From the IMG/VR virus record IMGVR_UViG_3300037961_004087, positions 1 to 60,234 of that record: a stretch of 60,234 nt of DNA; one strand, given 5' to 3'. Numbering within the stretch: position 1 is the first letter of the stretch; every line of letters begins with the position of its first letter. The notes beneath the pieces are model-generated. The model did not search any database. It had not been told where the DNA came from and saw only the letters and a list, made by a program, of their open reading frames with translations. This document shows, piece by piece, positions 14,114 to 22,979 of the stretch. This DNA is from a virus. The position numbers and the translations under genes are program-made.

Positions 14114-15186
14114 AAACTATTTTCAATACTAAAAATGTTGACCCTATGAGCCAACCCTTATTCCTCGGTAAAGATCTTGGAGTGCAGCGATATGACGTTG
14201 TTAAGTACCCCATCTTTAAAGATCTTGACAGTAAGCAAATGATGAACTTCTGGCGACCAGAAGAGATTGAGCTAAAAAAAGATCGCGGCGACTTCAAAGA
14301 GATGTCAGATAATGAAAAGTTTATCTTTACGTCCAATCTTAAATACCAGACTATGCTTGATAGTGTAATCTGTCGCGGTGTTCCTACTCTGCTAGAGTTT
14401 GTTACTAACACAGAACTAGAAGCCTGTCTGATGACTTGGCAATTCTTTGAGAAGATCCACTCACAAAGTTATAGTTATATCATTCAAAATGTCTTTGCTG
14501 ATAGCTCTGAAATTTTTGGAGGAATCTATGAAGACAAAGAGATTATGAAGCGGGCAAAGAGTGCTATTTCAGACTATAATAACTTGATGGGTATGGCTTG
14601 CGATACAACTTCTAAAGCAGACTTGAAGAAGCAAATCTATATGACTGTTGTTAGTATTAATATTCTTGAGGCTGTAAGGTTCTACGTTAGTTTTGTTTGC
14701 AGTTTTGCGTTTGCAGAGAACAAAAAGATGGTTGGGAACGCAGACATCATTAAACTTATCAAGCGTGATGAGGCATTACACTTAGCCAATACCCAGCAGA
14801 TTCTAAAAATTCTCCACACAGAAGAGTCGGAAGGATTTATCAATACCGCAAAACAATGTCAAGATGCTGCTATTGAAATGTTTGATAACGCAGCTAAAGA
14901 AGAAAAAGAATGGGCATCATACTTATTTCAAAATGGTTCAATTATCGGACTAAATGAGAATGTGTTACACCAGTATGTTGATTGGTTGTGTATGTCCCGA
15001 AGAAAATCAATTGGGTTGCCTTACGAAAACGTTGGCAAGAACCCTATTGCTGGATGGACACAGGCTTGGATGCAAAGCGAAAGCGTTCAGGTAGCTCCGC
15101 AGGAACATGAGATCACCAGTTATAAAATTGGTGCAAGTAAGAACGATTTGGATGACATGGATCTAGGAGGTTTTACTTATGAGTGA
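14110..15186 (+). CDS. nrdB: Class I ribonucleotide reductase, beta subunit
   Basis: 358 residues of the ferritin-like NrdB fold. WRPEEIEL carries the first metal ligand as Glu where E. coli has Asp. EKIHSQSYSYII contains the radical Tyr position (E. coli ETIHSRSYTHII), and RDEALHL supplies further metal ligands. The C-terminal tail (DDMDLGGFTYE) would dock to NrdA. It makes the tyrosyl radical needed by NrdA. It overlaps the preceding exported-protein gene and the following MazG-like gene. Confidence 0.96.
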   Translation: MKTIFNTKNVDPMSQPLFLGKDLGVQRYDVVKYPIFKDLDSKQMMNFWRPEEIELKKDRGDFKEMSDNEKFIFTSNLKYQTMLDSVICRGVPTLLEFVTNTELEACLMTWQFFEKIHSQSYSYIIQNVFADSSEIFGGIYEDKEIMKRAKSAISDYNNLMGMACDTTSKADLKKQIYMTVVSINILEAVRFYVSFVCSFAFAENKKMVGNADIIKLIKRDEALHLANTQQILKILHTEESEGFINTAKQCQDAAIEMFDNAAKEEKEWASYLFQNGSIIGLNENVLHQYVDWLCMSRRKSIGLPYENVGKNPIAGWTQAWMQSESVQVAPQEHEITSYKIGASKNDLDDMDLGGFTYE

Positions 15187-15553
15187 TGAATGTAAGGACT
15201 ATTTAGTAAGACAGGCGATGCTTGGAAGTACAAATAACATTCCACGTAACGTAGGAACTAAGACTTACATTGAGAAGATTACGGGGTGGCATCACGACCG
15301 CAATCTGATTGAAGGATCTACAGATAAAGATCAGTTTTGCAAACTAATGCAGGAGGCTGGTGAGCTTTCTGATAATATTTGCAAAGGTAAGGATGTTTCT
15401 GACGATATTGGCGACATGATAGTTGTGTTAATCAATATCGCAGAGAGGAACAAACTTAGCATCTCTAAATGTCTCGAAAGGGCATGGGATGATATTAAAG
15501 ATAGGAAAGGACAGATGGTTGACGGTGTGTTCGTTAAGGAGGCCGACCTGTAA
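15179..15553 (+). CDS. MazG-like nucleotide pyrophosphohydrolase
   Basis: 124 residues of the all-alpha NTP-PPase fold. KLMQEAGELSDNI gives the first acidic metal-binding helix and DVSDDIGDMIVVLINI the second. Family members hydrolyse nucleoside triphosphates such as dNTPs or (p)ppGpp-like molecules; phage versions are thought to adjust nucleotide pools. It overlaps nrdB by eight bases, with GGAGG before the start. The four-acid signature is present, though the first helix has only one clear Glu pair. Confidence 0.82.
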   Translation: MSDECKDYLVRQAMLGSTNNIPRNVGTKTYIEKITGWHHDRNLIEGSTDKDQFCKLMQEAGELSDNICKGKDVSDDIGDMIVVLINIAERNKLSISKCLERAWDDIKDRKGQMVDGVFVKEADL

Positions 15554-15576
15554 CTTTCCGACATAAAAGGGTTTAA

Positions 15577-16245
15577 ATGAGAACTAAACGACAAAGACGA
15601 GAAGACAAAAGACCTAATACTAAACTTGTACCTCTAGAGGCTAAAACTGATAACCAACGCGATTATATTAGATCTATTATTGAGAATGATATTATTTTTT
15701 GTTCTGGGCCTGCTGGTTCTGGTAAATCATTTATCGCAGCGGGAATAGCAGCACAGCATCTTCATCATGGAAAGATTGAAAAAATTATTGTATCTAGACC
15801 ATTAATTTGTACTGGTAAAGACATTGGATCTTTGCCCGGAGAGATGGGTGAAAAAATTGCACCATATCTTTTACCCATGAAAGAAAATGTAAAATACTTT
15901 CTCGGTCAAGCATTGTATGGACTATATTCTAATGAAGGACAAATCCAATATAAACCTCTAGAAGTTATGCGTGGATCAACATTTCATAACACATATATGA
16001 TACTTGATGAAGCACAGAACTGTACAGAAGATCAAATTAAAATGTTTGTCTCTCGCATGGGAGAAAACAGTAAAGTAATTATCAATGGCGATATTGAGCA
16101 AAATGACCTGCGTGGTCGTAGCGGCCTTTCATATTGTATGAATAAGTTGAATAACGTTGAAGGTATTGGTATTTGTAAACTAGATTATAATGATATTCAG
16201 AGGAACGGTATCATTGGGAGATTTTTAAGAGCATTGGAGAATTAA
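15577..16245 (+). CDS. phoH: PhoH-like ATPase
   Basis: 222 residues. Walker A is GPAGSGKS (about residues 48-55) and Walker B is MILDEAQNCTEDQ. The conserved block SRPLICTGKDIGSLPGE and NGDIEQNDL are also characteristic of PhoH. PhoH proteins are predicted RNA-related helicases/ATPases, common in marine phages; a phosphate-starvation role is not established for phage copies. It has no added RNA-binding domain. It lies in the nucleotide-metabolism operon. Confidence 0.93.
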   Translation: MRTKRQRREDKRPNTKLVPLEAKTDNQRDYIRSIIENDIIFCSGPAGSGKSFIAAGIAAQHLHHGKIEKIIVSRPLICTGKDIGSLPGEMGEKIAPYLLPMKENVKYFLGQALYGLYSNEGQIQYKPLEVMRGSTFHNTYMILDEAQNCTEDQIKMFVSRMGENSKVIINGDIEQNDLRGRSGLSYCMNKLNNVEGIGICKLDYNDIQRNGIIGRFLRALEN

Positions 16246-16605
16246 ATGCCAACATATATTTATGAATGTAAAAAGTGTGAACATTCTTTTGAGGAATTTC
16301 AAAAAGTATCAGATGAGCCACTTACAGAGTGCCCCGCCTGCGGTAAGAATAAGCTATTCAAGGTTATAACTGGCGGTATCCACGGTTCAGTCGTAGGATA
16401 TAATACTATTGGAAGTATAGGCGATAAGAATTATCAAAGAGATAAAAATAAACTACAGGAAGAAGAACATAAGAAAAGGGAGGCAACACCAGAAGCTCCG
16501 AAGGCTTGGTATGAAAATAAGAAGTATGGAGACGCTACTTATAAAGAAATTAACAAGATGTCAGATAAACAACGCATAAAATACATAATGGAGGGTAGAA
16601 AATGA
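16246..16605 (+). CDS. FmdB-type zinc ribbon protein
   Basis: 119 residues. The first 45 residues match the FmdB-type regulatory zinc ribbon: MPTYIYECKKCEHSFEEF, then TECPACGKNKL, giving two CxxC knuckles. The rest is charged and helical (DKNKLQEEEHKKREATPEAP). It starts directly after the PhoH stop with GGAG at good spacing. Family members are small and of unclear function, often suggested to bind nucleic acid. Confidence 0.85.
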   Translation: MPTYIYECKKCEHSFEEFQKVSDEPLTECPACGKNKLFKVITGGIHGSVVGYNTIGSIGDKNYQRDKNKLQEEEHKKREATPEAPKAWYENKKYGDATYKEINKMSDKQRIKYIMEGRK

Positions 16606-16937
16606 AATATGTAGAAGGTAACTTCTTGCCTACGGATGAGAAAACAACATTGTTTTTTGGAAAAACAGGAAACGTTTTAAATGAGAAAGAAACTCATAAA
16701 CTGCCGCATTACGCGAAACTTGTAAAGTTCAATACTAATGAGAAAGAAAACTACTACATTAGGATATATCAAAGTACACCATTCGATCCGATGGGTCCAT
16801 ATGGAAGAAGAGAACGTAACTTAGACACGCAAATGAAAAAGGTTTCAAGGAATACATTTGACTTTTACGTTACATATTTAAAAACTAATAATTCAATTTA
16901 CTTAACCAAGGCTAGTAGAGGATTTTTAAATGACTAA
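16602..16937 (+). CDS. Unknown 111-residue protein
   Basis: A basic, beta-rich protein (YYIRIYQSTPFDPMGPYGRR, TFDFYVTYLKTNNSIYLTKA) that overlaps the FmdB-type stop by four bases, with GGAGGG before the start. No signal peptide, membrane segment or motif is recognised. Its last bases overlap the next gene. Confidence 0.65.
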   Translation: MKYVEGNFLPTDEKTTLFFGKTGNVLNEKETHKLPHYAKLVKFNTNEKENYYIRIYQSTPFDPMGPYGRRERNLDTQMKKVSRNTFDFYVTYLKTNNSIYLTKASRGFLND

Positions 16938-17229
16938 GAAAGGACCACTCAGTAAAGCTGAAAAGTTTTATATAGAAAACCATCTAGACAAACCGATTGA
17001 GAAACTTTGCAAAGATCTTGATCGTGCGAAATCTACAATAAATAAATTTCTAAAAACCGTTGCTGTGGAAGAAACAGAGAAGGCTGAAACCCTTCTTTAT
17101 CAGCAATTTGCAAGAAATAACAAAGGGTCAACTGTTATGACTGAAAATGCAGCAGTTCACTCAGATGAAGTCAAATGGGGAAAAGGGGGGAGCACTAGAT
17201 CAAACCAGTGTACAACAAGGATTAGATAA
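16930..17229 (+). CDS. HTH-like small phage protein, possibly frameshifted at its C terminus
   Basis: 99 residues as read. Residues about 7-42 look like a helix-turn-helix (IEKLCKDLDRAKSTINKFLK). A segment NNKGSTVMTENAAVHSDEVK follows, which resembles a conserved phage pattern (VMT..A...DE). After the run AAAA-GGGGGG (17181-17190) the frame reads STRSNQCTTRIR. Reading five G instead of six gives ALDQTSVQQGLDNG and a stop just inside the next gene, which looks more natural. A homopolymer error or a programmed +1 shift are both possible. The N-terminal 85 residues are reliable. Confidence 0.65.
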   Translation: MTKKGPLSKAEKFYIENHLDKPIEKLCKDLDRAKSTINKFLKTVAVEETEKAETLLYQQFARNNKGSTVMTENAAVHSDEVKWGKGGSTRSNQCTTRIR

Positions 17230-17678
17230 TGGATAATAAAAAGTGGTCAGAGTTTTATCAGAAGAACAGGAAGGGTGCGACCAAAGTCATATGGATAAAA
17301 ATTATGACCTCAGACGGTAAGCACTTTTTCTTTCACGATTATGACGAATGGTATAATGTTAAAGAGTACTGCAATAAAAACTCTGTAATTGTTGAAGATT
17401 TACACTTGCAATTTCGGTCTAACAAATGTATAATAGATGTGACTGATGCAGATGGTATTTACTTTGTAAGATCCGTACTTGGTGCTATTGGTATGAAAAC
17501 CAAAGAGTACTATACTGCCGGTGTGCTTAGAGATGGTCAAGTCCACAAAGAAATGTGGCTTATACCGGAACTCATACGAGAAAAAGAATACCTAGATGAT
17601 ATTGAAAATTGTTTTGATGAGGCTATGATCTATTATGAAACAAAGAAAAAGAACAGAAAAGAGCAGGTACAAACATGA
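17229..17678 (+). CDS. Unknown protein upstream of the recombinase
   Basis: 149 residues. The first half is beta-rich (VIWIKIMTSDGKHFFFHDYD) and the second contains RDGQVHKEMWLIPELIREKE. No known motif is visible. A sigma70-like TTGCAA-17-TATAAT lies within the gene at 17406-17434. Its 3' end overlaps the next gene by 44 bases, which is long even for this genome. Confidence 0.65.
   Translation: MDNKKWSEFYQKNRKGATKVIWIKIMTSDGKHFFFHDYDEWYNVKEYCNKNSVIVEDLHLQFRSNKCIIDVTDADGIYFVRSVLGAIGMKTKEYYTAGVLRDGQVHKEMWLIPELIREKEYLDDIENCFDEAMIYYETKKKNRKEQVQT
17406..17434 (+). promoter_or_regulatory. Candidate internal promoter before the recA-like gene
   Basis: TTGCAA (17406-17411), 17-base spacer, TATAAT (17429-17434). 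The -35 is identical to those of P4 and P5. It lies inside a coding region, so the match could be chance. It would drive the 17635 gene and the recombinase. Confidence 0.4.
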
Positions 17679-18090
17679 ATCTACGGGTGATTACTGCACA
17701 TGTGCTGCCTATGTAGCTGAAATTATGTGTAGAAGAAACGCTGAGAATAAAAACGTTGGATCATTACCTTATAAATTTTGGAATAAAAAACCTTGGAACT
17801 GGACGTTTAAGAAACAGTTGTGGGCTGCTCAGAAAATTCTAAAAGATTTTAGCGAGGAAGCACTGGTCAAGGCTGTAAACTCTTCTGATTTTAAAGGTAT
17901 TTTTTCTTTAAATCACCCGAAATGTATTGGTGTTATATCTAAATACGAACTACTATTAAAAGAAGAAAATGCTAAACCGAAACAAGAGATAGATATCAAA
18001 AAAGATCCAACTGTTCGTAATAAAAGCTACGGAAAGAAAAACCTGTTACATAAATTGAGGAAACTAGAAAATGGCGAAGAAGAAGAGTAA
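17635..18090 (+). CDS. Unknown basic protein preceding the recombinase
   Basis: 151 residues. A basic N terminus (KQRKRTEKSRYKHESTGDYC) is followed by CTCAAYVAEIMCRRNAE and an aromatic stretch (KFWNKKPWNWTFKKQLWAAQ). Genes of this general look precede the recombinase in several large marine phages, but I cannot name a family. It overlaps the gene before by 44 bases and the recombinase by 20. Confidence 0.65.
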   Translation: MKQRKRTEKSRYKHESTGDYCTCAAYVAEIMCRRNAENKNVGSLPYKFWNKKPWNWTFKKQLWAAQKILKDFSEEALVKAVNSSDFKGIFSLNHPKCIGVISKYELLLKEENAKPKQEIDIKKDPTVRNKSYGKKNLLHKLRKLENGEEEE

Positions 18091-19180
18091 AGCTGTTGAA
18101 TATGATGATCCAACCGTTGCAACACTTTGTAAGAAGTATGGGAATGTAATTGAGTCTGGAACAAAGGTTCTTGAGTCCTTAGAGACGTATGATACTATTA
18201 GCGTCAGTCCTGCCTTGGATATGGCACTAGGTGGTGGATTGCGAGAAGGTCAAGTAGTAGTTATGACCGGTGATCCTAAAACCGGTAAAACAACAACTGC
18301 ACTTTACGCCGCCGCTAAAGCACAAGCCAAAGGCAAGAAGGTATACTATCTTAACACCGAAGGTCGCTTGACCAAGCAGAACTTTCGTGGCATCAAAGGT
18401 TTAGATGTTGATGCTATTCAAATTGTCCAAGCTACGGACGATACACCTGTCGTATCGGCAGAGACATATCTCAATATTATGGAGCGACTTCTTAAAGAAG
18501 AAGAAAACCTGTTCTTAATCTGCGACTCTACATCCAATATGGTTCCACAGGATGAGATTGATGGAGAGATCCGAACAGGTGTTCGTAACGCTCTACCACG
18601 CTTGTTGTCTATGTTCTTCAAGCGTATCAGTGGTGACGTATCACGCATGAAAGCCATCGCTGTATTTATCACTCACAATATCGCTAACACTGGTGGTTCA
18701 CGTTTTGCACCAAGTAAGATGGCAGACTGTGGCAACATGTTACAGTTCCAAGCTGGAACCAACATGGTCATCACACACCGTGGCAAGTGGGAAGTACCCA
18801 AAGAATCGGGTAATCACGTTGGTCAAGTTGCTAACTGGGTAATCAAGACTTCTGCCGCTGGTGGCACACCTATGAGCACAGCCGCAAGTTGGATTCGTTA
18901 CGGTGTCGGTATTGATGAATCGCAAGAAATTGCACAGATCGCTACAGACTTTGCCCTTATCCAAGCAAAAGGTGCTTGGTATACGATTTCTTGTTTAGTA
19001 GATAACAAAGATCAAATTCTTGTTGCAAATTACCTTAAGGATAATGAGGTTGATATAGACGACCTAGAAGCTGTAACCAAAGCGTTTAAGTTTCAGGGGA
19101 TGGAGAAGCTAGTCAACTTTTTGAACGACAACCAAGACCTTAGAGATATTGTTATCGAAGAAGTAAGAGACTTGTTCTAA
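18071..19180 (+). CDS. RecA/UvsX-like recombinase
   Basis: 369 residues of the RecA ATPase core. VSPALDMALGGGLREGQVVV leads into Walker A GDPKTGKTT (about residues 66-74), and LFLICDSTSNMVP forms the Walker B strand. Further on are ITHNIANTGGSRF (the L2-like loop region) and QFQAGTNMVITHRGKW. The C-terminal 100 residues are unlike bacterial RecA, which fits the phage UvsX-type group. It would pair homologous strands in recombination-dependent replication and repair. The next genes (PD-(D/E)XK-like nuclease, helical protein, zinc protein, DnaB helicase) form a recombination/replication run. Confidence 0.9.
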   Translation: MAKKKSKAVEYDDPTVATLCKKYGNVIESGTKVLESLETYDTISVSPALDMALGGGLREGQVVVMTGDPKTGKTTTALYAAAKAQAKGKKVYYLNTEGRLTKQNFRGIKGLDVDAIQIVQATDDTPVVSAETYLNIMERLLKEEENLFLICDSTSNMVPQDEIDGEIRTGVRNALPRLLSMFFKRISGDVSRMKAIAVFITHNIANTGGSRFAPSKMADCGNMLQFQAGTNMVITHRGKWEVPKESGNHVGQVANWVIKTSAAGGTPMSTAASWIRYGVGIDESQEIAQIATDFALIQAKGAWYTISCLVDNKDQILVANYLKDNEVDIDDLEAVTKAFKFQGMEKLVNFLNDNQDLRDIVIEEVRDLF

Positions 19181-19593
19181 TGAAAGTCACAGGCTTGAAT
19201 GGTAGAGAATATAACCTCGATACCAAAAAATACTTAATTAGCACAAGGGTTAGGCGTAGCTTCTACCACTTACAAGCTAGGGAACTTATAGTAGAGCTAT
19301 TTCATCCATATCAGGTACTTGAAGAAGTTACGCTTCCCGGTTCTTCTACAAAAAAATCCAAATTAGCCCTTGACTTTTTGATTCCATCGTGTACAATAGG
19401 TATTGAGGTGCATGGTGAACAACACTTTAAGTATGTGCCATACTTTCATAAATCTAGAGTTGGTTTTGCACAAGCCAAGAAGCGAGATTTAGACAAGAAA
19501 GAGTGGTGCAGAATTAACGACATCACACTTGTAGAGCTACGTTGGGACGAAGACCCAGAATATTGGAGAGAGAAAATTGAACGCAGCAGATAG
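19180..19593 (+). CDS. Vsr/DUF559-like PD-(D/E)XK nuclease
   Basis: 137 residues. The core is LDFLIPSCTIGIEVHGEQH (Asp then ExH, the PD-(D/E)XK metal site) followed by KRDLDKKEWCRINDITLVEL. The order matches Vsr-like and DUF559 proteins, which nick or cut DNA. It starts on the recombinase stop (TAATG). It may process recombination or repair intermediates or act as a homing-type nuclease; the neighbourhood favours repair. A second protein of this general kind is at 54677. Confidence 0.75.
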   Translation: MKVTGLNGREYNLDTKKYLISTRVRRSFYHLQARELIVELFHPYQVLEEVTLPGSSTKKSKLALDFLIPSCTIGIEVHGEQHFKYVPYFHKSRVGFAQAKKRDLDKKEWCRINDITLVELRWDEDPEYWREKIERSR

Positions 19594-20038
19594 ATTGAAA
19601 TTATTTGTTGAGGGTATTGACAGATACATTACAGCGGAAAACATTTCCCCAACCAAGTTTAATCCAGAGTTTGCTATTGCAGAGACTCTAACACTAGAAA
19701 AGATGGAGAAGTTGACTCAAGACGACTGTTTCAACTATGCTTATCAGTTATATCAGTATGCAGACCATATAGCTTGGTGCCGTTCAAAAAGTGAAAATGT
19801 TGTCAGGTGGTGCAAAGAAAATCTTGGCAGTATTGTGGCAAGTGAAGTCACGCAGATTGAAGTACAGTTTATGAAATATGAAACTAAAGTTGACTTGGTT
19901 AAAAGAGAAAACGACATAGCAAAAAGTATTAACGAATGGCTAATAACAGCGGAGAGTAGATTAGAACTATTAAAGAGTAGGGAATATAATGTTCGCCGCA
20001 AGGCTGATATCTTAATCGAAAAAGGAAAGAGAAAATGA
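19577..20038 (+). CDS. Helical protein, possible recombination mediator
   Basis: 153 residues, almost all helical (LTLEKMEKLTQDDCFNYAYQ, SRLELLKSREYNVRRKADIL). The start is the TTG at 19577 with GGAGAGAG upstream; it overlaps the nuclease stop. In T4-like phages the recombinase works with UvsY, a small helical mediator with a similar C-terminal pattern. Position, size and helicity suggest an analogue, but no sequence motif proves it. Confidence 0.6.
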   Translation: MNAADRLKLFVEGIDRYITAENISPTKFNPEFAIAETLTLEKMEKLTQDDCFNYAYQLYQYADHIAWCRSKSENVVRWCKENLGSIVASEVTQIEVQFMKYETKVDLVKRENDIAKSINEWLITAESRLELLKSREYNVRRKADILIEKGKRK

Positions 20039-20463
20039 GTGACGATGTTATAAAAGCATTACTAAATACTATGACAGACGAGCAGAAAGCTGAACTGTTA
20101 AACAGTCTAGCTGGTTCTTTGAAAAAAGACACAGACGCAGAGCCAGCACCAAAACAAGAGGAAACGGTTTCCTCAACACCTCGGTCAAATGTGACAGAGG
20201 ATTTTAGGGTAGTCAGAGATAATGACCTAGATAAAAGGAAAACTCCGGTGAGAGCCAGAAAGAACCAATGGGTAGATGATGGAGAAAATAGAGATCCAGA
20301 CTTCGACCCTCAGAAGTTTGAACGTATGGGTAAAACGTCAAGAAATAGGGGCAAAGTAAAGAAACGCACTGTTGAATGTCATGTGTGCGGTCGTGATTTC
20401 CAAGTCAATCCCGCTTTGGTCCACGGTGAATACTTTAGATGTAACCGATGCACAGGAAGGTAA
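20035..20463 (+). CDS. Acidic protein with C-terminal zinc finger
   Basis: 142 residues. A short helical start (DVIKALLNTMTDEQKAELLN) and a disordered, charged middle lead to a four-Cys zinc finger (VECHVCGRDFQVNP, then FRCNRCTGR). The finger is probably a nucleic-acid or protein contact. It lies between the recombinase group and the replicative helicase, so a helicase-loading or accessory role is possible. No family is recognised. Confidence 0.7.
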   Translation: MSDDVIKALLNTMTDEQKAELLNSLAGSLKKDTDAEPAPKQEETVSSTPRSNVTEDFRVVRDNDLDKRKTPVRARKNQWVDDGENRDPDFDPQKFERMGKTSRNRGKVKKRTVECHVCGRDFQVNPALVHGEYFRCNRCTGR

Positions 20464-20473
20464 TAGAAATATT

Positions 20474-21928
20474 ATGGACAATCGGCTTGGTGATACTGGT
20501 GCTGAACGAGCAGTACTTGCTGGCTTGTTTGCTTATGGCTTTGAATCTTATGTTGAAATAAGTGACTTTATTACGCATAGTAGTTTTGCTAATCGTAACA
20601 ATCAAGTCATTTACAAATGTATTGAAAAGGTGTTGGAGAATGATGCTGTAGCTGATATTCCATCAATTCTTTCTGCTGCCGAACAATTAAATCTTACAGA
20701 GGTTGTTAAGACAGAGCAAGAATTAAACTACATTCGTGACCTGATGGACTATCCTGTAAAAAAGGATAACGTTCTGCATTTTGCTGCACAGGTTAAAAAG
20801 TTTGAGTTTGCCCGCAATGCAAAACGTATTGCTAAAAAAATAGATAAAGACATTGATTCCATTGTTGGAGACGAGAGCATTGATGATATCATCAATCTTG
20901 TAGAAACTCCACTCATGGATTTTTTGCGTGATGATGAATCGGGTCAAAAGCCAGAGATGCTTGGCGATGATCTTGACGAATACATCGAATTTCTAATCGA
21001 AAACAAATGTGACCAAATAGGAATGTCCAGTGGATTTCCCAGATTTGATGCTGTCATTGGTGGTGGCTTACGTCGTAAGTGTGTGGATCTCGTATCCGCA
21101 AGGCCCGGAGTGGGCAAGTCTGTGTTTGCAGATAATGTTGCTTTGCATAATGCTAGGAATGGAATTCCTGTACTTATGCTCGATACTGAGATGAGCAAAG
21201 AGGATCACCTCAACAGGATTCTCGCCAACATCAGCGGTGTTCCTATTCAAGATATTGCAACCGGTAAGTTCTCAGAAGATGACGAAAAAGCTATTGCTGT
21301 TAAAAATGCAGCAGAAGAGATTAGAGATATTCCTTACACCTATGTTAGTGTCGCTGGTGCCCCGTTTGAAACCATTATGAATATCATCAAACGATGGATT
21401 CTTCGTGAAGTTGGTCAAGACGAAAACGGCAGAACCAATGACTGCCTTGTTGTATACGATTATCTTAAACTTATGTCATCATCAGGTATTACAAATAACA
21501 TTCAAGAATATCAGGCTCTCGGTTTTCAAATCACAGAGTTGCACAATCTGACGGTTAAATATGACTTCCCATGTTTATCATTTGTTCAGTTGAACCGCGA
21601 TGGTATCACTAAGGAATCTACAGACGCTGTGAGCGGATCTGACCGTATCATTTGGTTGTGTACATCCTTCTCGATATTTAAATTAAAATCCGCAGAGGAA
21701 CTGGCAGAAGACGGTCCGAATGGTGGTAACAGAAAGGTTGTCACATTAAAGGCTCGTCACGGTGCTGGATTACTTGACGGTAATTATATTAATATGAACA
21801 TGGTTGGCGAACATGCACAACTGCTTGAGTTGCGAACCAGAGATGAAATTAGGTCGTCACCCGATGGTGATGTAATTGAAGGTTCCGATGTACCATTTGA
21901 CATAGAGGAAGAAGATGCTGAAAATTGA
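20474..21928 (+). CDS. dnaB: Replicative DNA helicase, DnaB-like
   Basis: 484 residues. The N-terminal helical domain (GAERAVLAGLFAYGFESYVE) is the DnaB collar. The C-terminal RecA-like motor has SARPGVGKSVFADN (Walker A, about residues 213-226), PVLMLDTEMSKEDH, CLVVYDYLKL (Walker B), FVQLNRDGITKEST and KARHGAG. It unwinds DNA at the fork and would act with the primase at 23407 and the split polymerase at 32959. The frame extends upstream into the zinc-finger gene, so I take the ATG at 20474. Confidence 0.93.
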   Translation: MDNRLGDTGAERAVLAGLFAYGFESYVEISDFITHSSFANRNNQVIYKCIEKVLENDAVADIPSILSAAEQLNLTEVVKTEQELNYIRDLMDYPVKKDNVLHFAAQVKKFEFARNAKRIAKKIDKDIDSIVGDESIDDIINLVETPLMDFLRDDESGQKPEMLGDDLDEYIEFLIENKCDQIGMSSGFPRFDAVIGGGLRRKCVDLVSARPGVGKSVFADNVALHNARNGIPVLMLDTEMSKEDHLNRILANISGVPIQDIATGKFSEDDEKAIAVKNAAEEIRDIPYTYVSVAGAPFETIMNIIKRWILREVGQDENGRTNDCLVVYDYLKLMSSSGITNNIQEYQALGFQITELHNLTVKYDFPCLSFVQLNRDGITKESTDAVSGSDRIIWLCTSFSIFKLKSAEELAEDGPNGGNRKVVTLKARHGAGLLDGNYINMNMVGEHAQLLELRTRDEIRSSPDGDVIEGSDVPFDIEEEDAEN

Positions 21929-22979
21929 TCCAGAACCGAAACTAGACTTTGATGATGTCTTACTCGTACCACAAAGATCGAAGGCAGCGAGTAGGAGAGA
22001 AGTAGATTTAAACAGAAAGTTCAAATTTTATCATTCACCGAAAGAGTGGCATGGCATACCGTTGGTGGCAGCTAATATGGACACTACGGGAACATTTAAG
22101 ATGGGTACTGCACTCAGTACCAAACAAATGGTCACATGTTTACATAAGCACTATGCCGCCGATGTGATAGATGACTACTACAAATATTATAATGTAGAGC
22201 ATAATGTTTGGATTAGTATTGGTATGGATCTTGAACATGAACTAGAGCGTTTATTCTATATCGAAGATAATTCATCTATTCAACCTAATATCTGTATTGA
22301 TATTGCTAATGGTTACACAGAGAGGTTTGTTGACTACTGCGGCAAAATCAGATTAGAATTTCCCAATTCAATTATTATGGCGGGCAATGTTTGCACACCA
22401 GAGATGGTGTCAGAACTTATCCTACATGGAGAAGTTGACATTGTAAAGATTGGGATTGGTCCCGGTTCTGCATGTACGACCCGCCTAAAAACGGGTGTTG
22501 GATACCCACAGCTTTCAGCTATCGCAGAGTGTGCCCACGTAGCTCACGGTTTAAGGTCTGATGCCGGTAAACTGGGTCTCATTTGTGCAGATGGTGGCTG
22601 TAGGACTGCTGGCGATGTAGCTAAAGCCTATGCTGCTGGAGCAGACTTTGTGATGCTGGGCGGTATGCTGGCAGGAGCAGATGAGTGCGAAGGCGAGTGG
22701 GAATATGACATATCAGAAAAAAAGAAAAATTTACTTTTCTATGGTATGTCCTCAGAGAAAGCTCAAAACAAACACAACGATGGTATGAATGATTACGCTA
22801 CCAGCGAAGGTAGAGTCAAAAAAGTTCCATACAAGGGGAAAGTAGATGGAGTGGTTCGAGATATTTGCGGTGGTGTTCGTAGTGCTTGTGCTTATACGGG
22901 AGCTACTTCATTAAAGGACTTTAGTAAAACGGCACGTTTTGTTCGTGTTAATCGTACTCATAACGATCAGAGTGTCTAA
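21915..22979 (+). CDS. guaC: GMP reductase
   Basis: 354 residues, close to E. coli GuaC. The signature GIGPGSACTTRLKTGVGYPQ contains the catalytic Cys. ANMDTTGTFKMGTAL, the GDVAKAYAAGADFVMLGGML block and LLFYGMSSEKAQ also match GuaC rather than IMP dehydrogenase, and there is no CBS pair. It converts GMP to IMP with NADPH, feeding guanine nucleotides back to the purine branch point. This is rare in phages as far as I know. It lies between helicase and primase and overlaps dnaB by 14 bases. Confidence 0.95.
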   Translation: MLKIDPEPKLDFDDVLLVPQRSKAASRREVDLNRKFKFYHSPKEWHGIPLVAANMDTTGTFKMGTALSTKQMVTCLHKHYAADVIDDYYKYYNVEHNVWISIGMDLEHELERLFYIEDNSSIQPNICIDIANGYTERFVDYCGKIRLEFPNSIIMAGNVCTPEMVSELILHGEVDIVKIGIGPGSACTTRLKTGVGYPQLSAIAECAHVAHGLRSDAGKLGLICADGGCRTAGDVAKAYAAGADFVMLGGMLAGADECEGEWEYDISEKKKNLLFYGMSSEKAQNKHNDGMNDYATSEGRVKKVPYKGKVDGVVRDICGGVRSACAYTGATSLKDFSKTARFVRVNRTHNDQSV

